DNA of 64,000 bases from Modicisalibacter xianhensis (lineage in GTDB: Bacteria > Pseudomonadota > Gammaproteobacteria > Pseudomonadales > Halomonadaceae). Under the pieces are notes generated by a model. It saw nothing but the letters and a program-made list of their open reading frames with translations, made no database searches and was not told where the DNA came from. A program made the position numbers and the translations under genes. The stretch is from assembly GCF_900113605.1 (NCBI RefSeq), contig NZ_FOPY01000002.1, positions 1 to 64,000 on the forward strand. The letters are read 5' to 3'. Positions 1 to 8,509 of the stretch are shown piece by piece. How positions within the stretch are numbered: position 1 is the stretch's first letter; every line of letters starts with the position of its first letter.

Positions 1-333
1 ACCAGCCGTTGATTCATCATTCGGACCGAGGCATTCAGTATTGCTGCGATCGCTACCAGCGCCTGCACGCTCGTCATGGCATCCGCTGTTCGATGACCGA
101 TGGCTACGACTGCTACCAGAATGCCTTGGCGGAGCGGGTTAATGGAATCCTGAAAACGGAGTTCCTGTTGGTGCAGCCTTGGGACCTGGACCAAGCCCGC
201 ACCATGGTCAACGAATCGGTTGAAATTTATAACCGTGACCGGCCCCACCTGGCCCTGAAATACAAAACGCCCGATGCAGTGCATCGGGCGCTCTGAGGCG
301 AAATTAGGTGTCAACCTATTTCAGGACTAGACA
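1..333 (+). mobile_element. Right end of an IS3-family insertion sequence
   Basis: The transposase fragment is followed by a short non-coding tail ending around 309-333. On the complementary strand this tail begins TGTCTAGTCCTGAAATAGG, and such a TG-initiated end is typical of IS3 elements. The other end and the target duplication lie outside the window, so the exact boundary is inferred. The element stops 18 bp before the start codon of the proX-like gene, leaving only its ribosome binding site (AAGGA, 341-345). Confidence 0.7.
3..296 (+). CDS. IS3-family transposase (OrfB), C-terminal part
   Basis: This is the end of a DDE integrase-type transposase; the gene begins before the window and the reading frame is open from base 3. 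The sequence shows HHSDRGIQY, which carries the second catalytic Asp, and NALAERVNGILKTE, which carries the catalytic Glu, followed by the typical YNRDRPHLAL segment near the C terminus. These are hallmarks of the rve core of IS3-family OrfB proteins. The stop codon lies 37 bp before the apparent terminal inverted repeat. It cannot be told from this window whether the upstream part of the transposase is intact. Confidence 0.9.
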   Translation, partial: QPLIHHSDRGIQYCCDRYQRLHARHGIRCSMTDGYDCYQNALAERVNGILKTEFLLVQPWDLDQARTMVNESVEIYNRDRPHLALKYKTPDAVHRAL

Positions 334-351
334 CCTGAAAAAGGAAAATCC

Positions 352-1287
352 ATGTCGCCTACCCTGACCAAGACCCTCGCCGCCCTTCCCCTGGCCAGTG
401 CCATTGCCCTGCCGGCGGTGGCCGACGACGCCACGCTCGACTTCGGCGTCCCGGCCTGGCCCGGCATCACCGTCAAGACCGAGATCGCCTCGCAACTGCT
501 CGAGCCGCTGGGCTACGAGACCCGCAGCCAGGAACTCGGCCTGCAGGTGATCTACCAGGCGCTGGAAACCGGCGATCTCGATGTTTTCCTCGGCGGCTGG
601 ATGCCGGCACAGCAGGATATGCTCAAGCCGCGCGAGGAAAGCGGCGACATCCTTCGTCTGGCCAACAATGTCGATGGCGCGCAAATGACGCTGGCCGTGC
701 CCGAGTACGTCTACGAGAACGGCGTGCAGAGCTTTGCCGACCTGGACGCCAACCGCGAACACTTCAATGGTGAGATCCATGGCTTCGGTGCGGGCTCCGC
801 CGCCAGCGAAATCCTCACCAAGGCCATCGACAATGACACCTGGGGCCTGGGCGACTGGCGCATCGTCGACACCAGTACGGTGGGCATGCTGAGCGCTGCC
901 GAGGATGCCATCTCGCGTCAGGAACCCATCGTCTGGGTAGGCTGGACACCGCACTGGATGAACCTGGAATTGCCGATGCGCTATCTTGACGATCCCAAGA
1001 ACCTGTTCGGCGAGAACAATGGCAAGAGCGATGTGCTGACTTTGATGCGCAGCGACTATGCCGAGTCCCACCCCAACCTCAAGAGCTTTTTCGAGCAGTT
1101 CGCCTTCAAGGCCGAGGAGCAGAGCTGGATGATCCAGGCGTTCGGGTTGGACGAGCGTGCCGCTGATGAGGTAGCCAAGGAGTGGATCAGCAACAATCCC
1201 GAGCGTGTCCAGGCCATGCTCGACGGTGTCACGACCCAGGATGGCGCACCGGCCTGGCCAGCCGTGCGTAAGGCTTTGTCGCTATAA
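352..1287 (+). CDS. proX: Glycine betaine/choline ABC transporter substrate-binding protein (ProX/OpuAC family)
   Basis: Periplasmic binding protein of 311 residues that would capture a quaternary amine (glycine betaine, choline or carnitine) for an ABC importer. An Ala/Leu-rich signal peptide ends near residue 24 (PAVADD). The mature part matches the OpuAC fold, with the LDFGVPAWPG start, a DLDVFLGGWMP segment and WVGWTPHWMN near residue 200, which supplies aromatic residues of the kind used to cage the ammonium group. No ATPase or permease gene lies downstream, and an insertion sequence abuts it upstream. It is therefore either an orphan binding protein or the last gene of a transport operon cut by the insertion. 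The exact ligand cannot be read from the sequence. Confidence 0.85.
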   Translation: MSPTLTKTLAALPLASAIALPAVADDATLDFGVPAWPGITVKTEIASQLLEPLGYETRSQELGLQVIYQALETGDLDVFLGGWMPAQQDMLKPREESGDILRLANNVDGAQMTLAVPEYVYENGVQSFADLDANREHFNGEIHGFGAGSAASEILTKAIDNDTWGLGDWRIVDTSTVGMLSAAEDAISRQEPIVWVGWTPHWMNLELPMRYLDDPKNLFGENNGKSDVLTLMRSDYAESHPNLKSFFEQFAFKAEEQSWMIQAFGLDERAADEVAKEWISNNPERVQAMLDGVTTQDGAPAWPAVRKALSL

Positions 1288-1296
1288 TCCTGCCTT

Positions 1297-1323
1297 CACG
1301 GCGGCCAGGCGTTGGCCGCCGTG
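1297..1323 (+). terminator. Hairpin after proX-like gene
   Basis: A perfect 11-bp inverted repeat (CACGGCGGCCA and TGGCCGCCGTG) with a 5-base loop lies 10 bp after the proX stop. There is no clear T-tract, so termination is plausible but not certain. It falls before the preferred start of the next gene at 1375. Confidence 0.45.
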
Positions 1324-1374
1324 CGCTGGATGCGTATCCTGATCGCCACCCAAACGACCGGATGCGCCGAACCC

Positions 1375-2061
1375 ATGTCCCGTCCCCTCCTCATCGTCAT
1401 CGTTTCGCTGGTCGCGCTGGCCGGTCTGGGCCTGCTATGGCAATGGTTGGCCATGAACGACGCCCTGTCGCCGGAACGCCTGATGGAACTCGTCCAGTAT
1501 TCCGTCGCCTGGCGCGACTCGCCCTGGGCCGTGCTCGTGGTCGTGGCCGTTTACGCCGGTGCCTCGCTGGTGGTGTTTCCGCTCAGTATCCTGGTGGCCG
1601 TCACCGGTTTGATGTTCGGGCCTTGGTGGGGGTTCGGCTATGCCCTGGCCGGTACGCTGGTGGCCTCGGCCACTACCTACTGGGCGGGACGCAAGCTGGG
1701 CCGCGATGCACTGCTGCGGCATGGGGGTCATCGCCTCAACGGGATTGCCAAGCATCTGGCCGGACGCGGCATCCGCACCATGACGGTAGTCAACCTGCTG
1801 CCACTGGCGCCCTTTACGCTGACCAACATGATGGCCGGCGCCTTCCACCTGCGTTTTCGCGACTACATGCTGGGTTCGCTGATCGGGATCGTCCCCGGCC
1901 TGGTGGGCATGACCCTGCTGGGTAGTCAGCTCGGCTCGCTGGTCACCGCCGAGAATCGCAGCGATCTCTACTATGCCCTGGGTGGCCTGGTGCTGGCAGT
2001 GCTGGTATTGCTGGGCCTCAAGCGGTATGCCACCTACCGGCAGCAACGCAGCCGGCGCTGA
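1375..2061 (+). CDS. TVP38/TMEM64 (DedA-like, SNARE-associated) membrane protein
   Basis: Inner-membrane protein of 228 residues in the VTT/SNARE-associated family (PF09335). Members of the wider superfamily are linked to lipid scrambling or undecaprenyl/lipid transport, but this protein's substrate is unknown. Visible features are an N-terminal membrane helix, the family segment FGPWWGFGYALAGTLVASA followed by YWAGRKLGRD, the second-half segment LLPLAPFTLTNMMAGAF, and a basic C terminus. The frame is open upstream to a TTG at 1312, but that start would lie inside the hairpin after proX, so the ATG at 1375 is preferred. It converges with the glycosyltransferase, 3 bp apart. Confidence 0.8.
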   Translation: MSRPLLIVIVSLVALAGLGLLWQWLAMNDALSPERLMELVQYSVAWRDSPWAVLVVVAVYAGASLVVFPLSILVAVTGLMFGPWWGFGYALAGTLVASATTYWAGRKLGRDALLRHGGHRLNGIAKHLAGRGIRTMTVVNLLPLAPFTLTNMMAGAFHLRFRDYMLGSLIGIVPGLVGMTLLGSQLGSLVTAENRSDLYYALGGLVLAVLVLLGLKRYATYRQQRSRR

Positions 2062-2064
2062 CCC

Positions 2065-3375
2065 TCATTTCTGCGAGGTTTCCGGCGCTTCGGGCTTGGC
2101 CATCAACCCGTGTACCGGCTCCTCCTGAAGCAGCGAGCGCAGCACCCGGCCGCGATGACGCAGTAACTGCCACTCCGCCTCCAGGCGACCACGCATGCGC
2201 TCCCAGGCATCCTCGTCGGCATGACTGACGGGGCCACCGGCAGCGATCGCTTGCCGGTAGACGTCCAGGCAGCGTGCGGCACAGCGTGACTCATCGAATG
2301 CCTGTGCCGTCGACAGGGCGCCTTCGCGTAGCGTGTTCCTCAATTCAGGCTCGTCGAGATTGCCGAGGGCGGACGCCAAGGCCTCGGTGTGATCGCCAGG
2401 CAACAGGTAGCCGTTGCATCCGCTTTTCACCACTTCACGTACACCCGGTGCATCCACCGCCACCACGGGCAGCCCGGCCGCCATGGCCTCGACCAGCACC
2501 ATGCCCTGGGTCTCGCTGTGCGAGGCAAACGCAAACACGTCCATGGCATGGTAGGCATCGATCAGGGCCTGGTCATGCAGCTTGCCGGTGAAATGCAGCC
2601 GATCGACGACACCGGCGTCGAAGGCGATCTCATGCATGGCCATGCGTGCATCGCCATCGCCGACGACGAGAAAGTGCGCACGTGGCCGCTGGATGAGAAA
2701 CCGCGCGACTGCCTCGGCCAGAAAAGGCAGGTTCTTTTCCCGCGCCAGCCGACCGACATGACCGATGACATAGGCCTGCTCGGGGATGCCCATGCGCCGA
2801 CGCATGGCCACGCCATTGCCGTGGGCGAAGCGCAGGGTATCGACGCCGCTGGGGACGACATGTACTGCCTCGTTGGCCCCGCGCAGGCGCAGCAAGTCGC
2901 GGATACTATCGCTGGGGGCGATCACGGCATCGCACAGGCGGGTATATTCGGTGGAAAGTGCCACGGCAAAACGCTGCATGCGGGGCGAATCGCCCGGCAC
3001 GTAGTGCGTGTAGTGCTCGTAGAGGGTGTGGTGGGTGAAAACCAGCGGCAAGCCATAGGTTTCCGCCGCCCGCGCTGCAGTATCGCCGAGCAGAAACGGA
3101 TGATGCGAGTGAACGATATCGGGATCGAAAGCCTCGATGGCTTCGTAGAGTTGTCCGGGGATCGGCACCGGCAAGGAGAAGTCGCTGCCGTTGAAATGCT
3201 GTACCGCTGCCACGCGCACCACGTCAGGCTCATGTTTCGGCTGCCCCTTCAGCTTGGGCGCCACGACCAATACCCGGTGCCCTTCCGCCTGCAGACGGGC
3301 CTTGAGCCGCTGTACCGACTCGCTGACCCCGCCGACGATGGGACGGTATGTATTGGTAAACATGAGTATGTTCAA
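2065..3375 (-). CDS. GT4-type glycosyltransferase
   Basis: Retaining glycosyltransferase of the GT-B fold, about 436 residues. The N-terminal acceptor domain begins NILMFTNTYRPIVGGVSES, the GG-containing loop typical of GT4 enzymes. The C-terminal donor domain carries GHVGRLAREKN and the EX7E-like signature in SETQGMVLVEAMAAGLPVV. It resembles glycolipid-forming or exopolysaccharide GT4 enzymes, but donor and acceptor cannot be assigned. A TTG start at 3375 is chosen because a strong AAGGAGA site (3383-3389) sits 7 bp upstream; the frame is open further upstream but without a good site. Neighbours do not suggest a pathway. Confidence 0.8.
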   Translation of the reverse strand: MNILMFTNTYRPIVGGVSESVQRLKARLQAEGHRVLVVAPKLKGQPKHEPDVVRVAAVQHFNGSDFSLPVPIPGQLYEAIEAFDPDIVHSHHPFLLGDTAARAAETYGLPLVFTHHTLYEHYTHYVPGDSPRMQRFAVALSTEYTRLCDAVIAPSDSIRDLLRLRGANEAVHVVPSGVDTLRFAHGNGVAMRRRMGIPEQAYVIGHVGRLAREKNLPFLAEAVARFLIQRPRAHFLVVGDGDARMAMHEIAFDAGVVDRLHFTGKLHDQALIDAYHAMDVFAFASHSETQGMVLVEAMAAGLPVVAVDAPGVREVVKSGCNGYLLPGDHTEALASALGNLDEPELRNTLREGALSTAQAFDESRCAARCLDVYRQAIAAGGPVSHADEDAWERMRGRLEAEWQLLRHRGRVLRSLLQEEPVHGLMAKPEAPETSQK

Positions 3376-3419
3376 GCCAACTTCTCCTTGGCAGTGAAGG
3401 TGACGGTGGCGGTTAGGCC

Positions 3420-4364
3420 TCACGTCCTCGCGATACCCTCTCGGTATGCAGTGGCACGCTGCGGTGGCGACGGTACGCGACCGGGCAGCGCCTCCTCAAG
3501 ATAGGCGACGAACGCCCGCAGGCGGGCCGGCAGATGACGACGCTGGTCATAGACGGCATAGAAGTCCGCCTCTATTCCCTGCCAGTCTGGCAGCAATCCG
3601 ACGAGTTGCCCGCTTTCCAGATAGGGATACACGTCCCACCACGAACGCAGCATGATGCCATGCCCTTCCAGCGCCAGCAGCGTAATCGCCTCGCCATCGT
3701 TGCTGGCCAGCCGCCCGGATACCTTGACCCCGACTTCGCGCGTTTCGTTCACGAAGCGCCACAACGCATAGTCACTGTCGTTTTCGCGAACCACCAGGCA
3801 GTGGTGCATCGCCAGATCCTGGGGTGCAGCCAACGGCGGCATGGAAGCGACATGGTCCGGGGCCGCACACAGAATGCGGCGATTATACAGAATGCGTCGG
3901 GCAATCAAGCGGGAATCCGGGGGCTGACCGATACGAATGCCGATATCGAAGCCGTGGTCCGCCAGGTTGAGAGGGAAGTTGGTCAACTCGAGAAGGATCT
4001 CGAGCCGGGGATGGCGCTGGGTGAACGCCGAGATCAGCGGCGCGACATGTCGCCGCCCGAAACCGAAGGTGGCATTGATACGCAGGCGTCCCGACAGTGC
4101 ACTCTGTCGTGCACTCAGCATACCCTCCAACTCACCAATGTCGTCGAGGATGACCGCTCCGCGTTCACGGTAGAGTTCGCCCTCGGGGGTCAACGTGAGA
4201 CGACGAGTGGTTCGGCTGGCCAGTTCGACGCCCAGTCGTGCCTCGATCTGCTTGAGACGCTTGCTGACCGCCGACAACGAGATGCCGAGCTCGCGGGCCG
4301 TCGCTGTCAGGCTGCCGCAGTGTGCCAGGCGTTGGAAGAATGCCAGGTCATCGACGTGGGCCAT
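3420..4364 (-). CDS. LysR-family transcriptional regulator
   Basis: DNA-binding regulator of 314 residues. The N-terminal winged helix (SLTATARELGISLSAVSKRLKQIEARLG, about residues 18-45) is followed by a periplasmic-binding-like effector domain from about residue 90. It is transcribed divergently from the tartrate/D-malate dehydrogenase gene across a 117-bp gap holding an inverted repeat. That arrangement is typical of LysR regulators that control the neighbouring gene in response to its substrate, so a tartrate- or malate-type inducer is inferred. This subgroup (first residues HVDDLAFFQRLA) resembles the DmlR-like branch. Confidence 0.85.
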   Translation of the reverse strand: MAHVDDLAFFQRLAHCGSLTATARELGISLSAVSKRLKQIEARLGVELASRTTRRLTLTPEGELYRERGAVILDDIGELEGMLSARQSALSGRLRINATFGFGRRHVAPLISAFTQRHPRLEILLELTNFPLNLADHGFDIGIRIGQPPDSRLIARRILYNRRILCAAPDHVASMPPLAAPQDLAMHHCLVVRENDSDYALWRFVNETREVGVKVSGRLASNDGEAITLLALEGHGIMLRSWWDVYPYLESGQLVGLLPDWQGIEADFYAVYDQRRHLPARLRAFVAYLEEALPGRVPSPPQRATAYREGIART

Positions 4365-4376
4365 ACGATTATCAAC

Positions 4377-4398
4377 TGCAACGCAACAATAGCTTGCA
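4377..4398. promoter_or_regulatory. Candidate LysR operator in divergent promoter
   Basis: A short dyad, TGCAA then 12 bases then TTGCA, lies in the gap between the lysR gene and the divergent dehydrogenase, 13-34 bp before the regulator's start codon. Its location and size suit a LysR-type site, but the half-sites are short and the assignment is inference. Confidence 0.3.
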
Positions 4399-4481
4399 TT
4401 CTACTCTGATTATTCCATGCCTGACAGCGTCTAGACTCTGGGTATCCGCATCCCCTACAACCCGACAAGAAGGAGACCGCC

Positions 4482-5558
4482 ATGACCCATCGCATAGCCG
4501 CCATCGCCGGTGATGGCATCGGTACCGAGGTACTGCCGGAAGGCTTGCGTATCCTCGAGGCCGCGGCCAAGCGTTTCGACATCGATCTTGAAATCGAACA
4601 TTTCGACTTTGCCAGCTGCGATTATTATCTCGAGCATGGGCAAATGCTGCCGGACGACTGGTTCGATACCCTGTCATCATTCGATGCCATCTTCTTCGGT
4701 GCCGTGGGCTGGCCGGAAAAGGTCCCCGACCACATATCGCTGTGGGGCTCCCTGCTCCAGTTCCGCCGCGCTTTCGACCAGTACATCAACCTTCGTCCCT
4801 GCCGCCTGATGCCAGGCATCAAGAGTCCATTGGCCGATCGCGAACCCGGGGACATCGACTTCTACGTGGTGCGCGAGAACACCGAAGGGGAATATTCCAG
4901 CGTCGGCGGCAAAATGTTCGAAGGCACCGAGCGCGAGGTGGTCATCCAGGATACGGTCATGACCCGGACCGGTATCGACCGGGTACTCAAGTACGCCTTC
5001 GACCTGGCCTCGAAGCGTCCGCGCCACAAGCTGACCTCGGCTACCAAGTCCAACGGCATCTCCATTACCATGCCCTACTGGGATGAGCGGGTAAAAGCCA
5101 TGGCCAGCCACTATCCGGATGTCACTGTCGACCAGTTCCATATCGACATTCTAACGGCCAACTTCGTGCTGCATCCCGACTGGTTCGATGTGGTGGTGGC
5201 CAGCAACCTGTTCGGCGACATTCTTTCCGACTTGGGCCCCGCCTGTACCGGCACCATCGGCGTGGCTCCCTCGGCCAACATCAACCCGGAAGGCAAGTAT
5301 CCCAGCCTGTTCGAGCCGGTTCACGGTAGTGCGCCGGACATTGCCGGCAAGGGCATCGCCAACCCCATCGGCCAGATGTGGTGTGGCGCCATGATGCTCG
5401 AGCATCTCGGCCATGAAGAGGCGGGTAAGGCCATCGTCGACGCCATTGAACAGGTACTGGCAGCAGGACCGGAACAGGCGCCACTCACCCCTGACTTGAA
5501 AGGCCAGGGCACGACCCAGTCATTGGGTAAAGCCATCACCGAAGCGCTCGAGAAGTAA
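4482..5558 (+). CDS. ttuC: Tartrate dehydrogenase/decarboxylase or D-malate dehydrogenase
   Basis: NAD-dependent beta-decarboxylating dehydrogenase of 358 residues, the usual family length. It belongs to the isocitrate/isopropylmalate dehydrogenase superfamily, TtuC/DmlA branch, acting on tartrate, D-malate or related acids. Key features are IAGDGIGTEV at the N terminus, LWGSLLQFRRAFDQYINLRP with the substrate-binding Arg residues, YVVRENTEGEYSS, TSATKSN with a catalytic Lys, DILTANFVLHPD and the metal-binding Asp-rich segment NLFGDILSDLGPA. LFEPVHGSAPDIAGKGIANP binds the cofactor. An AAGGAG site precedes the ATG. The divergent LysR gene is its probable regulator. Confidence 0.88.
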   Translation: MTHRIAAIAGDGIGTEVLPEGLRILEAAAKRFDIDLEIEHFDFASCDYYLEHGQMLPDDWFDTLSSFDAIFFGAVGWPEKVPDHISLWGSLLQFRRAFDQYINLRPCRLMPGIKSPLADREPGDIDFYVVRENTEGEYSSVGGKMFEGTEREVVIQDTVMTRTGIDRVLKYAFDLASKRPRHKLTSATKSNGISITMPYWDERVKAMASHYPDVTVDQFHIDILTANFVLHPDWFDVVVASNLFGDILSDLGPACTGTIGVAPSANINPEGKYPSLFEPVHGSAPDIAGKGIANPIGQMWCGAMMLEHLGHEEAGKAIVDAIEQVLAAGPEQAPLTPDLKGQGTTQSLGKAITEALEK

Positions 5559-5563
5559 CCAAA

Positions 5564-5595
5564 CGTACCAGTGTGTCCCAGGGCATACTGGTACG
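5564..5595 (+). terminator. Hairpin after ttuC
   Basis: A 9-bp perfect inverted repeat (CGTACCAGT and ACTGGTACG) separated by 14 bases starts 5 bp after the ttuC stop. No strong T-tract follows, so it may be a weak or Rho-assisted terminator. Confidence 0.4.
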
Positions 5596-5715
5596 GTTAC
5601 AGTACGGCGTTCGTTATCATCTAGATCAATTTTCTCGCTCTTTCGTCTTGCAACTTGTCCGCGATCCCCCTATCCATGAGTGAAACCTACAATGACAAGG
5701 ATAAGGATATCGGCC

Positions 5716-6288
5716 ATGGCCATTGCAACCCAATTGCCCACGTTTCCCCGCCTTACCTGGTTGGCGCCCTTTTCGTTCCTGGCCGGCTGCACCGGTATTC
5801 CCGAGGGCACCCAGGCCGTGACCGATTTTCGGCTCGAAAACTATCTGGGTCGCTGGTACGAGATCGCCCGTCTGCCGCACGGTTTCGAGGAAGGTCTCTC
5901 CTGTGTCACTGCCACTTATCGCCCGCGTGACGATGGCGGAGTCGATGTCATCAACCAAGGATATAACCTGGAAAATGGCCAGTGGGACGTCGCCGAAGGG
6001 AAGGCGTACTTCATCGAGAGTCCCGATGTCGGCCGTCTCAAGGTCAGCTTCTTCGGCCCGTTCTATGGCGGTTACAACATTCTGGAACTCGACGCGGACT
6101 ATCGCCATGCCCTGGTGGCCGGCCCCGACCGCGACTATCTATGGATCCTGGCACGCGAGCCCAGTCTCGACGAGCACACTTACCGCTCGCTGGTCCGTCG
6201 AGCCCGGGAATTGCAATTTCCCGTCGACAAACTGATCAAGGTGGAACAACGCCCGACCATTTGCCCCGAACAGCGTCAGGCGAGCTGA
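5716..6288 (+). CDS. blc: Lipocalin-family outer-membrane lipoprotein (Blc-like)
   Basis: Bacterial lipocalin of about 190 residues that would bind lysophospholipids or fatty acids at the inner face of the outer membrane. The lipoprotein signal ends in the lipobox FLAGC, so lipidation is expected at that Cys. The lipocalin GXW motif is in YLGRWYEIARLPHGFE, and the family pattern NGQWDVAEGKAYF and PFYGGYNILELD follows. The ATG at 5716 is chosen because AAGGAT lies 10 bases upstream and it gives a compact signal peptide; a GTG at 5680 would add 12 residues. It appears to be a single-gene unit. Confidence 0.85.
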   Translation: MAIATQLPTFPRLTWLAPFSFLAGCTGIPEGTQAVTDFRLENYLGRWYEIARLPHGFEEGLSCVTATYRPRDDGGVDVINQGYNLENGQWDVAEGKAYFIESPDVGRLKVSFFGPFYGGYNILELDADYRHALVAGPDRDYLWILAREPSLDEHTYRSLVRRARELQFPVDKLIKVEQRPTICPEQRQAS

Positions 6289-6423
6289 TAGCAACCCGGC
6301 ATCTGCCTTCGACTAAAGACGCTTGCTATATGTTTAACATTCACCATTAAAGCTTCTACATTTTTTCTGGTAGGCCCTTGTGGCCTGCACCCTGTTCAAC
6401 GCCACCAACAAACAGGTAGAAAA

Positions 6424-7455
6424 ATGAAGCTTGGACGCCGCCAGTTCCTGTCAGCATCGGCCGCCCTGGCCGCTGCCAGTACTGCCCCCACCCTGTTCGC
6501 CCACACAGGCATGAGCGCTTCGCCACCGGATCGTTATCCGGCCGATGCCTGGAAGATCGTCGATGAACGTTTCCGCGATTATTTCCTTTTCAATACACCG
6601 CTGCAGCGCCAGTGGACCGGCGGGTTGTGGCTGGAGGGGCCGGCCTGGAATGCCGTAGGCCGCTACGCCGTTTTCAGCGACATTCCGCGCGCCCGGCAAA
6701 TGCGCTGGGACGAAGCCACCGGACAGGTCAGCGTACTGCGCCACAAGGTAGGTCACTCCAATGGCAACACCTTCGATGACCGCGGTCGCCTGGTCTCCTG
6801 CGAGCACTCCCCAGCGCGCGTGATCCGCTACGAATGGGATGGAACTACCACCGTACTGGCCAGCCAGTACCAGGGCAAGCCGCTCAACGCCCCCAATGAC
6901 CTGGTAGCGCTGCCCTCGGGCGGCATCATCTTCACCGATCCCGGTTACGGGGCCCACGTGGAATATGAAGGGCACAAGCGTGAACTGCAGCTCAAGCCGG
7001 CCATCTACTACATCGACGACTCACTGGACGAGCCGATCCTGCTGACCGACGAGATCCACAAGCCCAACGGCATCGCGCTGACCCCGGACGGCAAGGCCTT
7101 TTACGCCAGTGACACCGCCCCGTCGCACTTCCCCGACCAACCGGCGGCCATCATCAAGTGGTCCCTGGCAGAAGATGGCAAGAGCGTCAGCAACCGACAG
7201 GAAATCGTTACCAGCAACAGCACCACCTATGATGGCCTGACCTGCGACGTGCACGGCAATATCTGGTCGAGCGCCTCGGGCGGCGAGAGCGTCGACGGTG
7301 TGGCGGTGTTCACTGCGGATGGCACCCTGCTGGGCCGCATCTTGCTACCCGAAATCTGCTCCAACGTCTGCTTTGTCGGCGAGGATCGCAACCAGCTGCT
7401 GATGACCGCCAGCCAGTCGATCTACACGCTGTACACCGCCACTCAGGGCGCCTGA
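6424..7455 (+). CDS. Tat-exported SMP-30/gluconolactonase-like protein
   Basis: Beta-propeller lactone hydrolase of 343 residues in the SMP-30/gluconolaconase/LRE family, which opens sugar lactones using one divalent metal. The N terminus MKLGRRQFLSASAAL is a twin-arginine signal, so the folded enzyme should be exported. Metal-site style elements are visible: EGPAWNAVGRYAVFSDIP near residue 70, SNGNTFDDRGRLVSCEH near 120, LNAPNDLVALPSGGIIFTDP near 160 and KPNGIALTPDGKAFYASDT near 220. The substrate is unknown. A strong terminator follows directly, so this looks like a monocistronic gene. Confidence 0.85.
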   Translation: MKLGRRQFLSASAALAAASTAPTLFAHTGMSASPPDRYPADAWKIVDERFRDYFLFNTPLQRQWTGGLWLEGPAWNAVGRYAVFSDIPRARQMRWDEATGQVSVLRHKVGHSNGNTFDDRGRLVSCEHSPARVIRYEWDGTTTVLASQYQGKPLNAPNDLVALPSGGIIFTDPGYGAHVEYEGHKRELQLKPAIYYIDDSLDEPILLTDEIHKPNGIALTPDGKAFYASDTAPSHFPDQPAAIIKWSLAEDGKSVSNRQEIVTSNSTTYDGLTCDVHGNIWSSASGGESVDGVAVFTADGTLLGRILLPEICSNVCFVGEDRNQLLMTASQSIYTLYTATQGA

Positions 7456-7477
7456 TCCCGGCCCTTGGCCAACCAAC

Positions 7478-7520
7478 CGCCAGCCGCCACCCATTTGTGA
7501 AAGGGTGGCGGCTGGCGTTT
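7478..7520 (+). terminator. Rho-independent terminator after the SMP-30 gene
   Basis: A perfect 15-bp GC-rich stem (7478-7492 with 7503-7517), a 10-base loop and a TTT start of a T-rich tail lie 22 bp after the stop codon. Confidence 0.8.
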
Positions 7521-7690
7521 ACATTATCGCACCCGCGTTTTTCATCACGTCGACGTCACCTCTTGTCCCTCTTCGCCCAACCCTCGAAGGTATTTATCCA
7601 TCGAGGCAGCTAATCGTGCATTAACGCCATCGATTACGCTGCCCATGGATGTTTCCCAACAGAACAACAGGACAATAGGCAGGCGCCACG

Positions 7691-8509
7691 ATGACTCTCG
7701 ACCAGTTCTTCGCCAAGCTTTGGAACGACTACACGGCGATGACGCCGCAGGCCCAGCGCATTCACGATGCGTTTGTCGCCGACGGCGAGGCCATCATCAA
7801 CGATCATGTCGCTTTCCGCACCTTCGATCGCGGGCCGATTACCTTGGCCAATCTCGAACCACACCTGCTGGCGCTGGGCTATACCCGCTTCGAACCTTAC
7901 GACTTCGCCGCCAAGAAGTTGCGCGCCTACGGTTACCTGCCCCCCTCTGAAGAACAGCCGCGCATTTTCCTGTCGGAACTCAAGTGCGATGAGCTTTCGA
8001 CGACCGCTCAGCGCATCATCGACGGGCTCGTCGGCCAGATCGATGCCGCCCGGGTGGGAACACCCGAAGTGATGTGGGCCGGCCGCCTATGGGATGCCCC
8101 CAGCTTCGAGGACTATCAGACCCTGATGGACGAGAGCGAGTATGCCGCCTGGCTGTCGATCATCGGCTTGCGCGCCAACCATTTCACCATCAGCGTCAAC
8201 CACTTCCAGACCTACGACAGTGTCGAGAAGGTGCTCGACAAGGTCGAGTCGCTGGGCCTGGGCATCAATGCCTCGGGCGGGCGCATCAAAGGCTCGCCCG
8301 AGGTGCTGCTGGAGCAGGGCTCGACGTTGGCCGACCGCGCCGAGTTTACCTTCGCCGGTGGTCAGGTCGAGGAAATACCCACCTGCTACTACGAGTTCGC
8401 CAAGCGTTATCGCGCCAGTGACGGTAGGCTCTATCAGGGCTTCGTGGCCGCCAGCGCCGACAAGATTTTCGAATCCACCGATGTCCGGGGCGCTCGCCAT
8501 GCTGGCTGA
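7691..8509 (+). CDS. DUF1338 (HglS/YdcJ-like) VOC-fold iron enzyme
   Basis: Protein of 272 residues in the DUF1338 family. Its characterised member HglS is a VOC-fold Fe(II) enzyme converting 2-oxoadipate to D-2-hydroxyglutarate in lysine breakdown. The three likely metal ligands are His39 in NDHVAFRTF, His164 in RANHFTISVN and Glu235 in CYYEFAKRY, matching the family's His-His-Glu pattern. It is shorter than HglS (about 450 residues), as in the gammaproteobacterial short form. It overlaps the start of astE by 11 bp, so the two are co-translated. The context points to amino-acid catabolism near arginine/glutamate rather than proven 2-oxoadipate chemistry. Confidence 0.8.
   Translation: MTLDQFFAKLWNDYTAMTPQAQRIHDAFVADGEAIINDHVAFRTFDRGPITLANLEPHLLALGYTRFEPYDFAAKKLRAYGYLPPSEEQPRIFLSELKCDELSTTAQRIIDGLVGQIDAARVGTPEVMWAGRLWDAPSFEDYQTLMDESEYAAWLSIIGLRANHFTISVNHFQTYDSVEKVLDKVESLGLGINASGGRIKGSPEVLLEQGSTLADRAEFTFAGGQVEEIPTCYYEFAKRYRASDGRLYQGFVAASADKIFESTDVRGARHAG

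Noticed and set aside
3376-3423. Upstream extension of the GT4 gene to 3423
   Set aside because: The added 16 residues are Arg/His-rich and unlike the family; a strong AAGGAGA site supports the TTG start at 3375 instead.
6305-6420. Small hairpin GTAGGCC-CTTGT-GGCCTGC before the SMP-30 gene
   Set aside because: The stem is short, has no T-tract in either direction and no alternative partner, so it was not called a regulator.
8142-8498. Long N-terminal extension of AstE
   Set aside because: The stretch overlaps the DUF1338 coding sequence in another frame, has shadow composition and would exceed the family length; the ATG at 8499 fits.
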